The notes beneath the pieces were generated by a model that saw nothing but the letters and a program-made list of their open reading frames with translations, ran no database searches and was not told the origin of the DNA. Below are positions 35,994-45,357 of a DNA stretch of 64,000 nt, piece by piece (position 1 is the stretch's first letter; the number at the start of each line of letters is the position of its first letter). A program made the translations under genes and the position numbers. This DNA comes from Shewanella basaltis (GTDB lineage Bacteria; Pseudomonadota; Gammaproteobacteria; Enterobacterales; Shewanellaceae). Location: contig NZ_JAKILA010000001.1 of the NCBI RefSeq assembly GCF_023283885.1, forward strand, positions 336,008 through 400,007. Reading direction: 5' to 3'.

Positions 35994-36479
35994 TTAGCCC
36001 TGCTTATTAAGCGATAAGTTTTTCATGCTGTCGCAACTGATTTGCAACGATGCGATACCCTCGGCTAGTTGGCGGGTCACAAGCTGGCTAGATGCACGCT
36101 TAGCGGCAAGTTTGAGCCTGCTTAGCACGTATTGCTCAGCGGTAATCAGCACCTTAATGGCTTTAGCAACTCGCTTTTGCCCTATGGCTTTTTCTGCTTC
36201 GGCATAATAGGGGCTCAGCGACGGTCTTAATGTCTCAATACGCTCAATTGTTTGCGGATATCGCGGTTCAACCTGTTTAAACAGTGCTGCTAACCGGCTT
36301 AAAATCGTTTTTCTAACCTCTGCCATATGACTAAAAATACGTTTGATATTATAGTCGTCAGCCCCTTTTGTAGCCTGGCTATAAAATTGTTGTCCTGCCT
36401 GGCATAAATCAATCGCTTCATTTAATAACCATAAGTCGCTGCCATCGTGAGTGACTTCATGTGATCGCTTTATATTCAA
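35994..36479 (-). CDS. Helical protein, PA2169/DUF2383 (ferritin-like) type
   Basis: 161 aa, almost wholly alpha-helical: DGSDLWLLNEAIDLCQAGQQFYSQATKG, YNIKRIFSHMAEVRKTILSRLAALF, AEAEKAIGQKRVAKAIKVLITAEQYVLSRLKLAA. The layout of four long helices matches DUF2383/PA2169 four-helix bundles, some of which respond to stress. I do not see a full set of ferroxidase ligands, so iron binding is unproven. It faces the sigma-54 activator gene across 260 bp without recognisable features. Confidence 0.6.
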   Translation of the reverse strand: MNIKRSHEVTHDGSDLWLLNEAIDLCQAGQQFYSQATKGADDYNIKRIFSHMAEVRKTILSRLAALFKQVEPRYPQTIERIETLRPSLSPYYAEAEKAIGQKRVAKAIKVLITAEQYVLSRLKLAAKRASSQLVTRQLAEGIASLQISCDSMKNLSLNKQG

Positions 36480-36739
36480 GGCTCTATCTCCTTATCATCA
36501 ACTAACAGAATTTGTTAGCCTGCTTGATGACTTGCTAATGAATGTAATATTGAGTCATTATGGTGGCTTGCATAATTCATACACATTGACAAAATTTAAT
36601 TAAACTGTTGATTTTAAATTGTTATGCTAATCGTTCATTCTCGGGACAAACGCCGAACAGGAAAAAATTACCGCCTTTGATTGTCAAACTTACACCATTG
36701 ACTGACATTGAGTATTAATAGACAGGGAGTAATATCGGC

Positions 36740-38101
36740 ATGGGTCGTCCAGTACTGTTTTACCATTTGCGCCAACCGCAAACACAATCTCAGCTCTTAC
36801 AGGTGCCTGGGTGCCAACATTTCAATAAAATCGCCAGTAGCGTCGATCAACCTTGGCTGGCTCAACTTGAAGACAACGCCGTCGATGTGGCCATTATCGA
36901 ACTCGCCAATCTAAGCCAACAAGATTATGTTGATATTGCCAACAGTGAGCTGATGGCAGATATCGAATTTATCTTTTTAAGCGAAGGCAAACCCAACCCT
37001 AATCTCGATAAGCTGATGGCCACAGGCGCGGGTTATCATTTTCGCCAGCCTTACGATATGACGCTGATTGACGACACCCTACAAGATTTTGCCCAAGACT
37101 TAGTGGTCAACTCAGGCAAAAGAAATCAGCCATTTTCAAGCGAGCTAGATCAATATGGTTTATTGGTGGGGTCATCGCGCGCCATGCACAAGCTATACAG
37201 AACCGTCCGTAAAGTGGCAGTAACAGACAGCAACGTATTAATTATTGGTGAGAGCGGCGCCGGTAAAGAGTTGGTCGCAAATACAATTCACTTAGCCAGC
37301 GACAGAGTAAACGAGCCTTTTATTGCCATCAACTGCGGCGCATTAAGCCCAGAATTAGTCGACAGCGAGTTGTTTGGTCATGTTAAAGGGGCATTTACAG
37401 GGGCACACCGAGAGCACGCTGGCGTGTTTGAACAAGCTGAAGGTGGAACTCTGTTTTTAGACGAAGTAACCGAAATGCCACTTGAGCATCAAGTTAAATT
37501 ATTAAGGGTGCTCGAAAATAACGAGTATCGACAAGTCGGTAGCCCACAGGTAAAAAAAGCCAATGTGCGTATTGTGGCGGCCACCAACCGCGATCCTGCG
37601 ATGGCGATTGAAAATGGTCATTTTCGTGAAGATTTATACTTTCGTTTAGCCCACTTCCCAATCCGCGTACCGCCATTACGTGACAGAGGCAATGACATTA
37701 GCGGCTTAGCTCAGCACTTTTTGGCATATCGTAACTCGGCAGAAAAGCTCAGCAAAACCTTTAGCGACGATGCCTTGGCGCTTATTCAACAACAAAAGTG
37801 GCCAGGCAATGTGCGAGAGTTAAAACATGCTATCGAACGCGCTTATATTCTCGCCGACAATGTGATTGATGTAAGCCATATCAATATTAGCTCGCTAGAA
37901 CCATCGAGCGACCAAACAGAAGACGATGTACAAATCCCCACCGGCATGCGCTTAGATGAACTTGAAAAAGTCGCCATTTATCAGGCTCTGGAACAATCCG
38001 ACGGCAATAAAAATGACACAGCCAAGCAGCTCGGCATTAGTGTCAAAACCTTGTACAACAAATTGAGTAAATACGAAGATCAAACCAGCTCAGAAGATTA
38101 A
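36740..38101 (+). CDS. Sigma-54 dependent activator with degenerate receiver
   Basis: 453 aa. The first 130 residues look like a receiver fold ([39 protein letters not shown]) but lack the usual phosphorylatable acidic pocket. The AAA+ domain has Walker [18 protein letters not shown], the sigma-54 contact loop [14 protein letters not shown] near residue 217, Walker [10 protein letters not shown] and the arginine-finger region [23 protein letters not shown] Fis-type HTH closes it ([24 protein letters not shown]). It activates sigma-54 promoters, probably without a kinase. No partner kinase is encoded next to it. Confidence 0.88.
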   Translation: MGRPVLFYHLRQPQTQSQLLQVPGCQHFNKIASSVDQPWLAQLEDNAVDVAIIELANLSQQDYVDIANSELMADIEFIFLSEGKPNPNLDKLMATGAGYHFRQPYDMTLIDDTLQDFAQDLVVNSGKRNQPFSSELDQYGLLVGSSRAMHKLYRTVRKVAVTDSNVLIIGESGAGKELVANTIHLASDRVNEPFIAINCGALSPELVDSELFGHVKGAFTGAHREHAGVFEQAEGGTLFLDEVTEMPLEHQVKLLRVLENNEYRQVGSPQVKKANVRIVAATNRDPAMAIENGHFREDLYFRLAHFPIRVPPLRDRGNDISGLAQHFLAYRNSAEKLSKTFSDDALALIQQQKWPGNVRELKHAIERAYILADNVIDVSHINISSLEPSSDQTEDDVQIPTGMRLDELEKVAIYQALEQSDGNKNDTAKQLGISVKTLYNKLSKYEDQTSSED

Positions 38102-38151
38102 GAAGCTCATCATCCCAGCAGTGCTTCTGCGTTGGAACCCACTAACCAAAG

Positions 38152-38260
38152 CATCCCGGCAATGCTTTTGAGCCGGGACACACCAATATCTTCATCCCAG
38201 CAGTGCTTTGAGCCGGGACGCACCAATATCGTCTTCCCGGCAATGCTTTTGAGCCGGGAT
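38152..38260. repeat. Three tandem hairpin repeats (about 39-bp unit)
   Basis: Units start at 38152, 38193 and 38232. Each contains CCCGGCAATGCTTTTGAG followed by CCGGGA, or a one-base variant, so each can fold by CCCGGC / GCCGGG; units 1 and 2 end in CACCAATATC. A partial older unit lies at 38111-38127. They follow the sigma-54 activator and may act as 3' stabilisers or terminators. Confidence 0.7.
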
Positions 38261-38640
38261 CCAGGTGTTTGTTGTTTTGTACCTATGGCCTGCGGCCACT
38301 AACGTCGCGGCGCTTCGCCCCACAACAAAGAATGTATCTGTAACGTTTACTGTAATGGTTTCATCATGGCATTCACTCACTGACACGCAGCAAGTACATC
38401 CATGTAGCTCGGCCGACCCGTCCATGGGTCGGACGGTCAGCTCGCAAATATCCATGATGACCCTATAGATATTGACTTAATCTGCAGATTTTAAAGAATG
38501 GAGTTGAATCAAGATGATGAATAAGTGACCGAAAGCACTATGGTTACATAATGAGATTGAATCTGAGATATTGATGAAAGCAAAGTTAGAAATAACCATG
38601 CCTTCAATTTAGTTGGGTCAGGGTCAACTTTAATAAAGCA
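38261..38640. other. Non-coding region with further hairpins
   Basis: CGACCC-GTCCAT-GGGTCG at about 38413-38430 forms a hairpin. TTGGGTCAGGGTCAACTTTA near 38612-38631 resembles REP-type sequence of RAYT-associated elements. No coding potential that I trust. Confidence 0.4.
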
Positions 38641-39639
38641 GAATCACCACATAAATCATTTAAAAATATTTACAGCAAATTCAATACCTTAAATGTTCCA
38701 CCAAAAGCTTTTAATCTGTGCTTTTAGCTTACCTTCAGACAACAAAGAGGCTAAATCGAAGAGAGATAATGACAGGTGCAGATGAGTCAGCGAGTGTCCA
38801 AAACATGGATGTTTTGGTTAAGCCCACATGGATGTGCTTGTGGCGTCTCGCTTAATCATCTGCACGCAGCCTGCGGCAGGCAATTAATACCGATGAATCA
38901 TTGGTATAGATTAAGCTGAATCAATACTAATTAGGCCAGACTATTCGAGCCTGTAAAAAAGATTACCTCTGTGGAATCATCACACAAATCATTTAAAAAC
39001 ATTTACTGCAAATTCAATACCTTAAATATTCCACCAAAAGCTTTTAATCTGTGCTTTTAGCTTACCTTCAGACAACAAAGAGGCTAAATCGAAGAGAGAT
39101 AATGACAGGTGCAGATGAGTCAGCGAGTGTCCAAAACATGGATGTTTTGGTTAAGCCCACATGGATGTGCTTGTGGCGTCTCGCTTAATCATCTGCACGC
39201 AGCCTGCGGCAGGCAATTAATACCGATGATTCATTGGTATAGATTAAGCTGAATCAATACTAATTAGGCCAGACTATTTGAGCCTGTAAAAAAGATTACC
39301 TCTGTGGAATCATCACACAAATCATTTAAAAACATTTACATCAAATTCAATACCTTAAATGTTCCACCAAAAGCTTTTAATCTGTGCTTTTAGCTTACCT
39401 TCAGACAACAAAGAGGCTAAATCGAAGAGAGATAATGACAGGTGCAGATGAGTCAGCGAGTGTCCAAAACATGGATGTTTTGGTTAAGCCCACATGGATG
39501 TGCTTGTGGCGTCTCGCTTAATCATCTGCACGCAGCCTGCGGCAGGCAATTAATACCGATGAATCATTGGTATAGATTAAGCTGAATCAATACTAATTAG
39601 GCCAGACTATTCGAGCCTGTAAAAAAGATTACCTCTGTG
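38641..39639. repeat. Three tandem copies of a 333-bp structured element
   Basis: Copies start at 38641, 38974 and 39307, with an exact 333-bp period and only a few differences between copies. Each ends with about 20 bp that equal the 3' end of the phosphatase-kinase gene, including its stop codon. Inside each copy a 90-nt segment (38776-38865 in copy 1) has outer arms GTGCAGATGAgtcAGCGAG and its near-perfect complement, enclosing the hairpins CCAAAACAT-GG-ATGTTTTGG and AAGCCCACAT-GG-ATGTGCTT. GCCTG-CGG-CAGGC and TACCGATGAATCATTGGTA follow. No open reading frame of note. Confidence 0.85.
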
Positions 39640-41272
39640 GAATCATCACAGACAACGACTTGGGTTTCACCTCAATACGCATATCGTCAGCCTCAAACAA
39701 CTCGCCATCAATCACATACTGGCACTGCTTATCCGTTGTTAAATAGACTTTTTTGGCCTGCTGATGATGAATCGCACTGTTTGCAGCGTTTTGATCTCGG
39801 CCGCCTGTTAAGCCTGCAATCAATAACTCGGTCATGCTCAGTAATGGCGGTGAAGATGAGTCACTTGCGTCAATCCAGGTGATATCAAGTAAGCCATCAT
39901 TAATAATCGGCTCACCATTACCCTGGGCTAACACACTGGTAAATGGCGCGGCATTGGCAATCACTAAACTGGTGGTATCGACCTTGTGGGTTTCACCATC
40001 ATCTAATTGCATGCAAATCGATAACGATTGATTTTCATCGATGGCTTCCCATAAGCCGGTTAAATACGCTAACTGACCCATGTCATTTTTGGTGTCACGA
40101 TCGGCTTTTTGGATCATTTTATGCTCAAACCCCAACCCCACCAGCAGCAACATAATGGTGTCGTTACACATTGCGGTATCAATACGTTGATGGTGGCCTT
40201 GAATTAAAATATCTAACGCCTGCGACACAGGGATTAACTTACTCGTCGCACCAAATAAGGTATGACTTAACGCATTAGTTGTGCCCATGGGGATAATGCC
40301 TAAATAAATATCGCTGCCAACCAACACCGAGGCAACCTCGTTAACCGTGCCGTCGCCGCCGCAGGCAATCATGACATCGGCGCCTTGCGCTTTAGCTTGC
40401 TCGGCCAACTGCACCGCAGACTTATCTTTGGCGGTATATAACACTTTAAGCTGAAAATACCGCGATAAGGTTTGTTTAATATGATCGGCTTCATCACTCC
40501 ATTTACCGCCACCCGATACCGGATTCACAATTAACCAGGCTTGCTTATGGATAGTAATTTGCTGTTGTTGATACATGGTTTCAACGCCCGTTAACTGCCA
40601 TTTATTTAACCTGGCAGTTTGACGAATATCATTAATGCTTTTAAGCACATCGCTAAACTGGCGCTGTTTATCGCGGCACACTAAATAAGCGGCCAACATA
40701 AGCACCGAGCGACCTCGACCTAAGGCACAATGCACTACCACATTATTACCTTTGCGCACCTGATTATGTAGCCAGTTTACCGCCTGATTAACTTGCGCCA
40801 CCGTGGGTACGCTATGGTCTAATACTGGAATATTTAAATACTCGATATTCTCATCGACTAAGGTCCATTCAAGTGCATCAAACTCAGCGGTAACATCTAA
40901 AATAGCCCCGATTTTTTCACGCTTAAGTTGTTCAACGTCATTTGGAAACAAGCGACACGCTAAATACAATTGTTTATCGATTTGTTGAATAGCAGGCACT
41001 TTATCGTGCTTTCTTGCCCACGCGTTATACGCTTGACAGCCCATTAAAAACGGCACAAAACTCCAGCTAATATACCAAGGGATACTGCCATCCTGACTTT
41101 TACGAAAAACCCCTGCGCTATTAAACCAGTAAGCTGAGCTTACTAAACCTAATGACAATGCCACCCAGCCAAACGCCACTTGTAGCACGACATTGGGTAT
41201 GGCTATGCACAAACACAACGCGATAAAAGCCCCAAGGGTGTAATAATATTTAATGTGGATTTGGATCGGCAT
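39629..41272 (-). CDS. Membrane-anchored phosphatase-diacylglycerol kinase fusion
   Basis: 547 aa from ATG 41272, with AGGAGGA six bases upstream; the frame is open to 41341 without an RBS. Two or three membrane segments occupy residues 10-80. Residues 95-215 are a dual-specificity phosphatase domain with the active site VVHCALGRGRSVLM (Cys182, Arg188). Residues 240-545 form a YegS/DGKA-type lipid kinase (LIVNPVSGGGKW, CGGDGTVNEVAS, IIPMGTTNALSHTLFG, DGLLDITW). One chain therefore pairs dephosphorylation with lipid or sphingosine-like phosphorylation at the membrane. Its last codons are duplicated in the adjacent repeat. Confidence 0.88.
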   Translation of the reverse strand: MPIQIHIKYYYTLGAFIALCLCIAIPNVVLQVAFGWVALSLGLVSSAYWFNSAGVFRKSQDGSIPWYISWSFVPFLMGCQAYNAWARKHDKVPAIQQIDKQLYLACRLFPNDVEQLKREKIGAILDVTAEFDALEWTLVDENIEYLNIPVLDHSVPTVAQVNQAVNWLHNQVRKGNNVVVHCALGRGRSVLMLAAYLVCRDKQRQFSDVLKSINDIRQTARLNKWQLTGVETMYQQQQITIHKQAWLIVNPVSGGGKWSDEADHIKQTLSRYFQLKVLYTAKDKSAVQLAEQAKAQGADVMIACGGDGTVNEVASVLVGSDIYLGIIPMGTTNALSHTLFGATSKLIPVSQALDILIQGHHQRIDTAMCNDTIMLLLVGLGFEHKMIQKADRDTKNDMGQLAYLTGLWEAIDENQSLSICMQLDDGETHKVDTTSLVIANAAPFTSVLAQGNGEPIINDGLLDITWIDASDSSSPPLLSMTELLIAGLTGGRDQNAANSAIHHQQAKKVYLTTDKQCQYVIDGELFEADDMRIEVKPKSLSVMIPQR

Positions 41273-41340
41273 AATTGGTCCTCCTGAAGTAAAATAACCA
41301 AAGCGGCACTCATGCCAAGTGCATGAGTGCCGTAATATCA

Positions 41341-41535
41341 TTAACAGTCAGGGTCTTCTGCTTTCATGCCTTCTTTAACATCTTCACAGGCATCCTCAAC
41401 AGCATTACCCGCATCTTGGATCATCTCATCGACCTTCTCACCTGCATTTTCGGCTTTGTTATCTGAACATGCAGACAAGCCTGCTGTAAGTAGAACCATT
41501 AAACTTGCCATTGTGATTAATTTTAATAATTTCAT
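41341..41535 (-). CDS. Small entericidin-like lipoprotein
   Basis: 64 aa. LKLITMASLMVLLTAGLSAC is a lipoprotein signal with Cys near residue 23. The mature part is acidic and helical (GEKVDEMIQDAGNAVEDACEDVKEGMKAEDPDC) with two further cysteines. It resembles entericidin or YgdI-type small lipoproteins in size, not in detail. RBS AGGAG lies upstream. It is about 70 bp upstream of the phosphatase-kinase gene on the same strand. Confidence 0.75.
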   Translation of the reverse strand: MKLLKLITMASLMVLLTAGLSACSDNKAENAGEKVDEMIQDAGNAVEDACEDVKEGMKAEDPDC

Positions 41536-41640
41536 AATTCATCTCCTGATCATGGTAAAAAGCTCATTACGGTTAACATGCCAATTAGCGTGACATACGC
41601 TTAATGAATCAATGTGCCGTGATTATTTTTTTAGATTAAT

Positions 41641-41814
41641 TTATCGAGGTGACTTACCACGCAATGCATTCGACACCAGTGAAATCAGCAACAACACAAT
41701 AAAGATAAAGAAAATAATTTTAGCGATCCCCGCTGCTGCCCCTGCAATACCGGTAAATCCAAATAAACCTGCAATAACGGCTATCACTAAAAACATTAAT
41801 GTCCAGCCCAACAT
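41641..41814 (-). CDS. DUF1328 family small membrane protein (YtjA-like)
   Basis: 57 aa, ATG at 41814 with AGGAGG five bases upstream. The sequence begins [20 protein letters not shown] and continues [27 protein letters not shown], ending NALRGKSPR. The two membrane spans and the [20 protein letters not shown] core are the DUF1328 signature. Function is unknown; such genes are often stress-induced, and it sits with other small envelope genes here. Confidence 0.9.
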   Translation of the reverse strand: MLGWTLMFLVIAVIAGLFGFTGIAGAAAGIAKIIFFIFIVLLLISLVSNALRGKSPR

Positions 41815-41930
41815 AAAAACCTCCTTGGTTTACGGTTTGTCTTCAATGTACTGAATATAAATAGACGGTATCCGTACATGCTTTGTTTGGGTGTGTCTGT
41901 GTTTTGTGTACTTGTCATCAAATGTAATTA

Positions 41931-42025
41931 ACCTGAGTTCGGGATAATAAACGCCTTTCAAACAGTCCTTTGCCCTGTTAACTGCGTCAATTAGCCTTGT
42001 TAGCAGAACAAATGACAAGCTTGAA
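41931..42025 (-). repeat. Inverted repeat element, copy A
   Basis: Read on the minus strand it contains CTGCTAACAAGGCTAATTGA, GGCAAAGGACTGTTTGAAAG and GCGTTTATTATCC, matching copy B on the opposite strand about 330 bp away. It overlaps a 62-codon frame that I do not consider a gene. Confidence 0.6.
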
Positions 42026-42362
42026 AGTGATAAAAGGTAACATGTTGATTTTAAATATCATAAGTTCATCCCTTATCCCAAACTCAGGTTATATTAACTA
42101 AAGCCAGCATCGTGCCAACTTTAAAAAATTACTTTAATCTATTGATATTAATCAAATAAAAACTTTTTTAGTTAAAACCAAAACCATAAAGCCAATGCGA
42201 CATAAGAAATTTTTACCGACTATTCGGTAAGAGTTTCAGGCGCAAAGCCTAAGGTAAAAAAAAGGCTGCCAACAATGACAACCCTTTTAATGATTAACCT
42301 CAACTCTGGATAAGAGATGTATTGATAACGATATAAATCAATAGATTGACTAAAATCAACTG
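42026..42362. other. Non-coding AT-rich stretch between the inverted elements
   Basis: No gene seen. TTACCGA-CTAT-TCGGTAA (42213-42230) forms a perfect hairpin, and AAAGGCTGCC...GACAACCCTTTT near 42265-42290 is a weak hairpin with an A tract. Confidence 0.4.
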
Positions 42363-42492
42363 TCAAGCTTGTGATTTGTTTTGCTAACAAGGCGAATTAA
42401 CGCGTCAATAGCTAGCCTATTGCAAGTTAATTCAACGCAGTGAGGAAGGCAAAGGACTGCTTGAAAGGCGTTTGTTATCCAGAGCTGAGGTT
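42363..42492 (+). repeat. Inverted repeat element, copy B, just after arsJ
   Basis: Shares with copy A the blocks TGCTAACAAGGCGAATTAAC, GGCAAAGGACTGCTTGAAAG and GCGTTTGTTATCC. It has about 37 bp more in the middle, which form an internal palindrome (GAATTAAC ... GTTAATTC). It ends 28 bp from the arsJ stop and could fold as a long hairpin. Confidence 0.6.
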
Positions 42493-42519
42493 GATTAAGC
42501 TTTACGATTTTGTGCCGCT

Positions 42520-43731
42520 TTATTTTGGCAATTTAAGTGATATCACCGCCGCTAATGTCACAAATGCGCTTGAGATCCATAAACATGCCTCAAGGCCATA
42601 TTGCTGATATACCCACCCCGATAACACAGTACCAATTAAGCGCCCCATGGCATTGGCCATGTAGTAAAAGCCAACATCGAGTGACACACCATCATTGCCG
42701 GCATAACTCACAATAAGGTAACTGTGCAGCGATGAGTTAATCGCAAATACCGCACCAAATAACAATAAACTGGCAATTAATGATTGCTGGATATAAAAGT
42801 CAAAATGCAGTGCTAATGCAATCGCTGCAGGAATGAGTAACAAGTACCCAGCCCACATAAACGCGGCCTGTCCGCTAGGAACTTTGCCTTGTTTTTTACC
42901 GGTAAAATACGGCGCAAATGATTGCACAATACCATAGCCAATTACCCAGCTGGCCATAAAGCCGCCAACCCACCAATGGTCCCACTGAAACGTGACCGCT
43001 AAAAACACTGGCAATGCCACCACAAACCACACGTCGCGAGCACCAAACAAAAACATTCGCGCCGCCGACAACATGTTAATCGCCGGGCTTTTAGAGAAGA
43101 TGTCAGTAAATTTAGGCTTGTTTTTAGCTTTACCTAAATCGGCCTTTAAGCTGAGCAAACTCATGAGCCACACAATAGTCAACATGACTGCCATTGCGAT
43201 CACGGCGCCGCGAAACTCAAGTAGCGTGAGCAATAAGCCACCTAAAAAGAAACCAACCCCTTTTAAGGCATTTTTAGACCCAGTAAGAATCGCCACCCAC
43301 TGATACAACTTACCCTGAGCATCACTTGGCACCAGCATTTTAATGGCGCTTTTGGCGCTCATTTTATTAAGATCTTTGGCAATACCAGACAAGGCTTGCG
43401 CCGCCATCACATACACTACCGTCAGCATATCTGCTGGCACGGTTAACATGGCAAGGGCGACAATTTGCAGCCCAAGGCCAATATTCATGGTGTTATTTAG
43501 CCCCAGCCTTGCACCTAACCAGCCGCCAACGAGGTTGGTCACCACACCAAAGATTTCATAAAACAAAAACAGCATGGCAATGTTAAGCGGGCTGTAACCA
43601 AGCTGATGAAAGTACAACACCACCAGCATACGCAGTGCGCCGTCGGTTAAGGTAAACGCCCAATAATTACCGGTAATAATCAGGTATTGTTTAATTTGTG
43701 GCGGCAATGCGCTCAGTGATAACAGCCCCAT
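42520..43731 (-). CDS. arsJ: MFS exporter of 1-arseno-3-phosphoglycerate
   Basis: 403 aa with about twelve membrane helices. QYLIITGNYWAFTLTDGALRMLVVLYFHQLGYSP at the start is the characteristic ArsJ opening; DLNKMSAKSAIKMLVP and GAVFAINSSLHSYLIVSYAGNDGVSLDVGFYYMANAMGRL are further landmarks. ArsJ expels the unstable arsenate ester made by the partner GAPDH, an arsenate-specific detoxification route. The ATG is 6 bp from the GAPDH stop and uses a GGAATAA ribosome site within that gene. It is last in the operon. Confidence 0.92.
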   Translation of the reverse strand: MGLLSLSALPPQIKQYLIITGNYWAFTLTDGALRMLVVLYFHQLGYSPLNIAMLFLFYEIFGVVTNLVGGWLGARLGLNNTMNIGLGLQIVALAMLTVPADMLTVVYVMAAQALSGIAKDLNKMSAKSAIKMLVPSDAQGKLYQWVAILTGSKNALKGVGFFLGGLLLTLLEFRGAVIAMAVMLTIVWLMSLLSLKADLGKAKNKPKFTDIFSKSPAINMLSAARMFLFGARDVWFVVALPVFLAVTFQWDHWWVGGFMASWVIGYGIVQSFAPYFTGKKQGKVPSGQAAFMWAGYLLLIPAAIALALHFDFYIQQSLIASLLLFGAVFAINSSLHSYLIVSYAGNDGVSLDVGFYYMANAMGRLIGTVLSGWVYQQYGLEACLWISSAFVTLAAVISLKLPK

Positions 43732-43737
43732 AGTGGG

Positions 43738-44748
43738 TTATTCCTTATCTGCTAGGCCGACTTTGCGGGCAAGCTCTGCGGTACGGTTAGCGTATCCCCA
43801 TTCATTGTCGTACCACACGTATAGCTTCACCTGGGTGTCGTTAACCACCATGGTCGACAAAGCATCAATAATGCTTGAACGCGGATCGGTTTTATAATCC
43901 ACCGACACCAGTGGGCGCTCTTCGTAGCCCATAATGCCTTTAAGCTCAGTATCTGCGGCTTGCTTAAGCAGTTGATTCACTTCTTCTACTGTGGTGCCGC
44001 GAGCCACTTCAAATACGCAATCGGTAATTGAAGCATTGGCTAACGGTACACGAATAGCATGACCATTTAGCTTACCTTTAAGCTCAGGAAAAATATGAGT
44101 AATCGCGGTAGCTGACCCCGTTGTGGTGGGAATTAAACTAATGCCGCAAGCACGTGCGCGGCGTAAATCTTTGTGCGGTGCATCTAAAATGGTTTGAGTG
44201 TTAGTGATGTCGTGGATTGTGGTCATCGAACCATGTTTAATGCCGATTTTTTCGTGGATCACTTTGACCACTGGCGCTAAACAGTTGGTGGTACAAGACG
44301 CTGCAGTCACAATCGGGTGAATCGCTTTATCATAGAGATAGTCGTTCACGCCCATCACAATATTGAGCACGCCCTCTTCTTTTACGGGTGCGGTGACCAC
44401 AACACGCTTAACACCTTGATCTAAGTATGCTTGCAACAAAGCCTTGGTTTTAATTTTGCCCGACGCTTCAATCACCACATCGCAGTGTGACCAATCGGTA
44501 TCTTGAGTGGCTTTGTTTTGAGTACATGGAATAGCTTTGCCATTAATCACAATCGCATCGCCTTGGTGTGTCGCCTCGTGATGCCAACGGCCATGGACTG
44601 AGTCGAAGGTCATTAAGTGGGCTAACGTAGCAGCATCGCCCGCAGGATCGTTAATGTGAACAATTTCTACGTCGTCCCAATCAAATGCTGCGCGCATTGA
44701 TAAACGTCCCATGCGGCCAAAGCCGTTAATACCTATTTTAATCGTCAT
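43738..44748 (-). CDS. ArsJ-associated glyceraldehyde-3-phosphate dehydrogenase
   Basis: 336 aa, complete. [20 protein letters not shown] is the NAD-binding start; the catalytic Cys lies in [13 protein letters not shown], with [25 protein letters not shown] and [16 protein letters not shown] towards the end. In ars operons this enzyme uses arsenate in place of phosphate to make 1-arseno-3-phosphoglycerate, which ArsJ exports. The position directly before arsJ makes that role more likely than glycolysis. Confidence 0.93.
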   Translation of the reverse strand: MTIKIGINGFGRMGRLSMRAAFDWDDVEIVHINDPAGDAATLAHLMTFDSVHGRWHHEATHQGDAIVINGKAIPCTQNKATQDTDWSHCDVVIEASGKIKTKALLQAYLDQGVKRVVVTAPVKEEGVLNIVMGVNDYLYDKAIHPIVTAASCTTNCLAPVVKVIHEKIGIKHGSMTTIHDITNTQTILDAPHKDLRRARACGISLIPTTTGSATAITHIFPELKGKLNGHAIRVPLANASITDCVFEVARGTTVEEVNQLLKQAADTELKGIMGYEERPLVSVDYKTDPRSSIIDALSTMVVNDTQVKLYVWYDNEWGYANRTAELARKVGLADKE

Positions 44749-44812
44749 AATATTGTCCTAAATAATGTTGTGTTGCTTATGCAAGCTAATTGGCTTGCTT
44801 TAATCAACAAGA

Positions 44813-45319
44813 TCACACAGTAAAGCCATCAAAATATTCACGCTGTACAGGGTGCGCTAATGCTTTAGGTCGCAATGCTTGCACCGCAGTGACAACCTTG
44901 TCCTTTGGCCAACCCAAACTGGCTAAAATGAGTCCAATTACTAACCCTGTGCGCCCAGACCCGCCCTTGCAATGCACTGCAATTGTGCCCTGACGATCAA
45001 GTACAGCTATAATTTGTGCCTTATTGGCTAACCAGCTGGCTTCAAATTCGGCCCCTGGTGCGGCGTCATCTAAAATAGGCAATTGCACCCAAGTGATGTG
45101 TTGACTCGCGCACTGCGCGGCCATATCACTCACATCATTACGTGCCATTTCGTCGTCAAACATCAGGGTCAGTAACATTTGCGTACCAGCCGCTTTTAAT
45201 GTGCTTAACGACTCGGCTAATCCTTGCTCTTTGGTGCCTGGGCACGGGGTAAATATTAATTTAGCGCTATGTTCATTGAGCGGGTCTAATGGCAAACTAT
45301 CAAACGGGTGCGGCGACAT
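44813..45319 (-). CDS. Cysteine phosphatase (CDKN3-like) inside the ars operon
   Basis: 168 aa from ATG 45319, with GGGAG about six bases upstream; a longer frame to 45367 overlaps the ars regulator gene. The P-loop is TIAVHCKGGSGRTGLVIGLI (Cys-x5-Arg), preceded by the general-acid loop QLPILDDAAPGAEF. This is the dual-specificity / tyrosine phosphatase fold, closest in layout to cyclin-dependent-kinase-inhibitor-3-like proteins. It lies between the ArsC-ArsR fusion and GAPDH on the same strand. Its substrate is unknown: a sugar phosphate, an arseno-ester or a protein are all possible. Confidence 0.85.
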   Translation of the reverse strand: MSPHPFDSLPLDPLNEHSAKLIFTPCPGTKEQGLAESLSTLKAAGTQMLLTLMFDDEMARNDVSDMAAQCASQHITWVQLPILDDAAPGAEFEASWLANKAQIIAVLDRQGTIAVHCKGGSGRTGLVIGLILASLGWPKDKVVTAVQALRPKALAHPVQREYFDGFTV

Positions 45320-45357
45320 GATTAACTCCCAAATCTTATATTGAAATACGGCACTAT

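Noticed and set aside
38152..38260. Short CRISPR from the three hairpin repeats
   Set aside because: The repeats are contiguous with no unique spacers; each unit is a self-complementary hairpin.
38265..38468. Open frames on both strands after the hairpin repeats
   Set aside because: Composition follows the palindromes, and neither frame has a start signal or recognisable protein.
38641..39639. CRISPR array
   Set aside because: The repeated unit is 333 bp with no short repeat-spacer pattern, and no cas genes are present.
41830..42018. 62-codon frame on the minus strand
   Set aside because: It lies mostly within repeat copy A and has no ribosome site or family resemblance.
42213..42230. Fourth operator of the RND-pump TetR (TTACCGA-CTAT-TCGGTAA)
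   Set aside because: The half-sites look alike, but the spacing is four bases longer than in the three true boxes, and no matching gene follows.
42363..42492. Integron attC site
   Set aside because: The internal palindrome is suggestive, but there is no integron integrase, no cassette array and no clear core sites.
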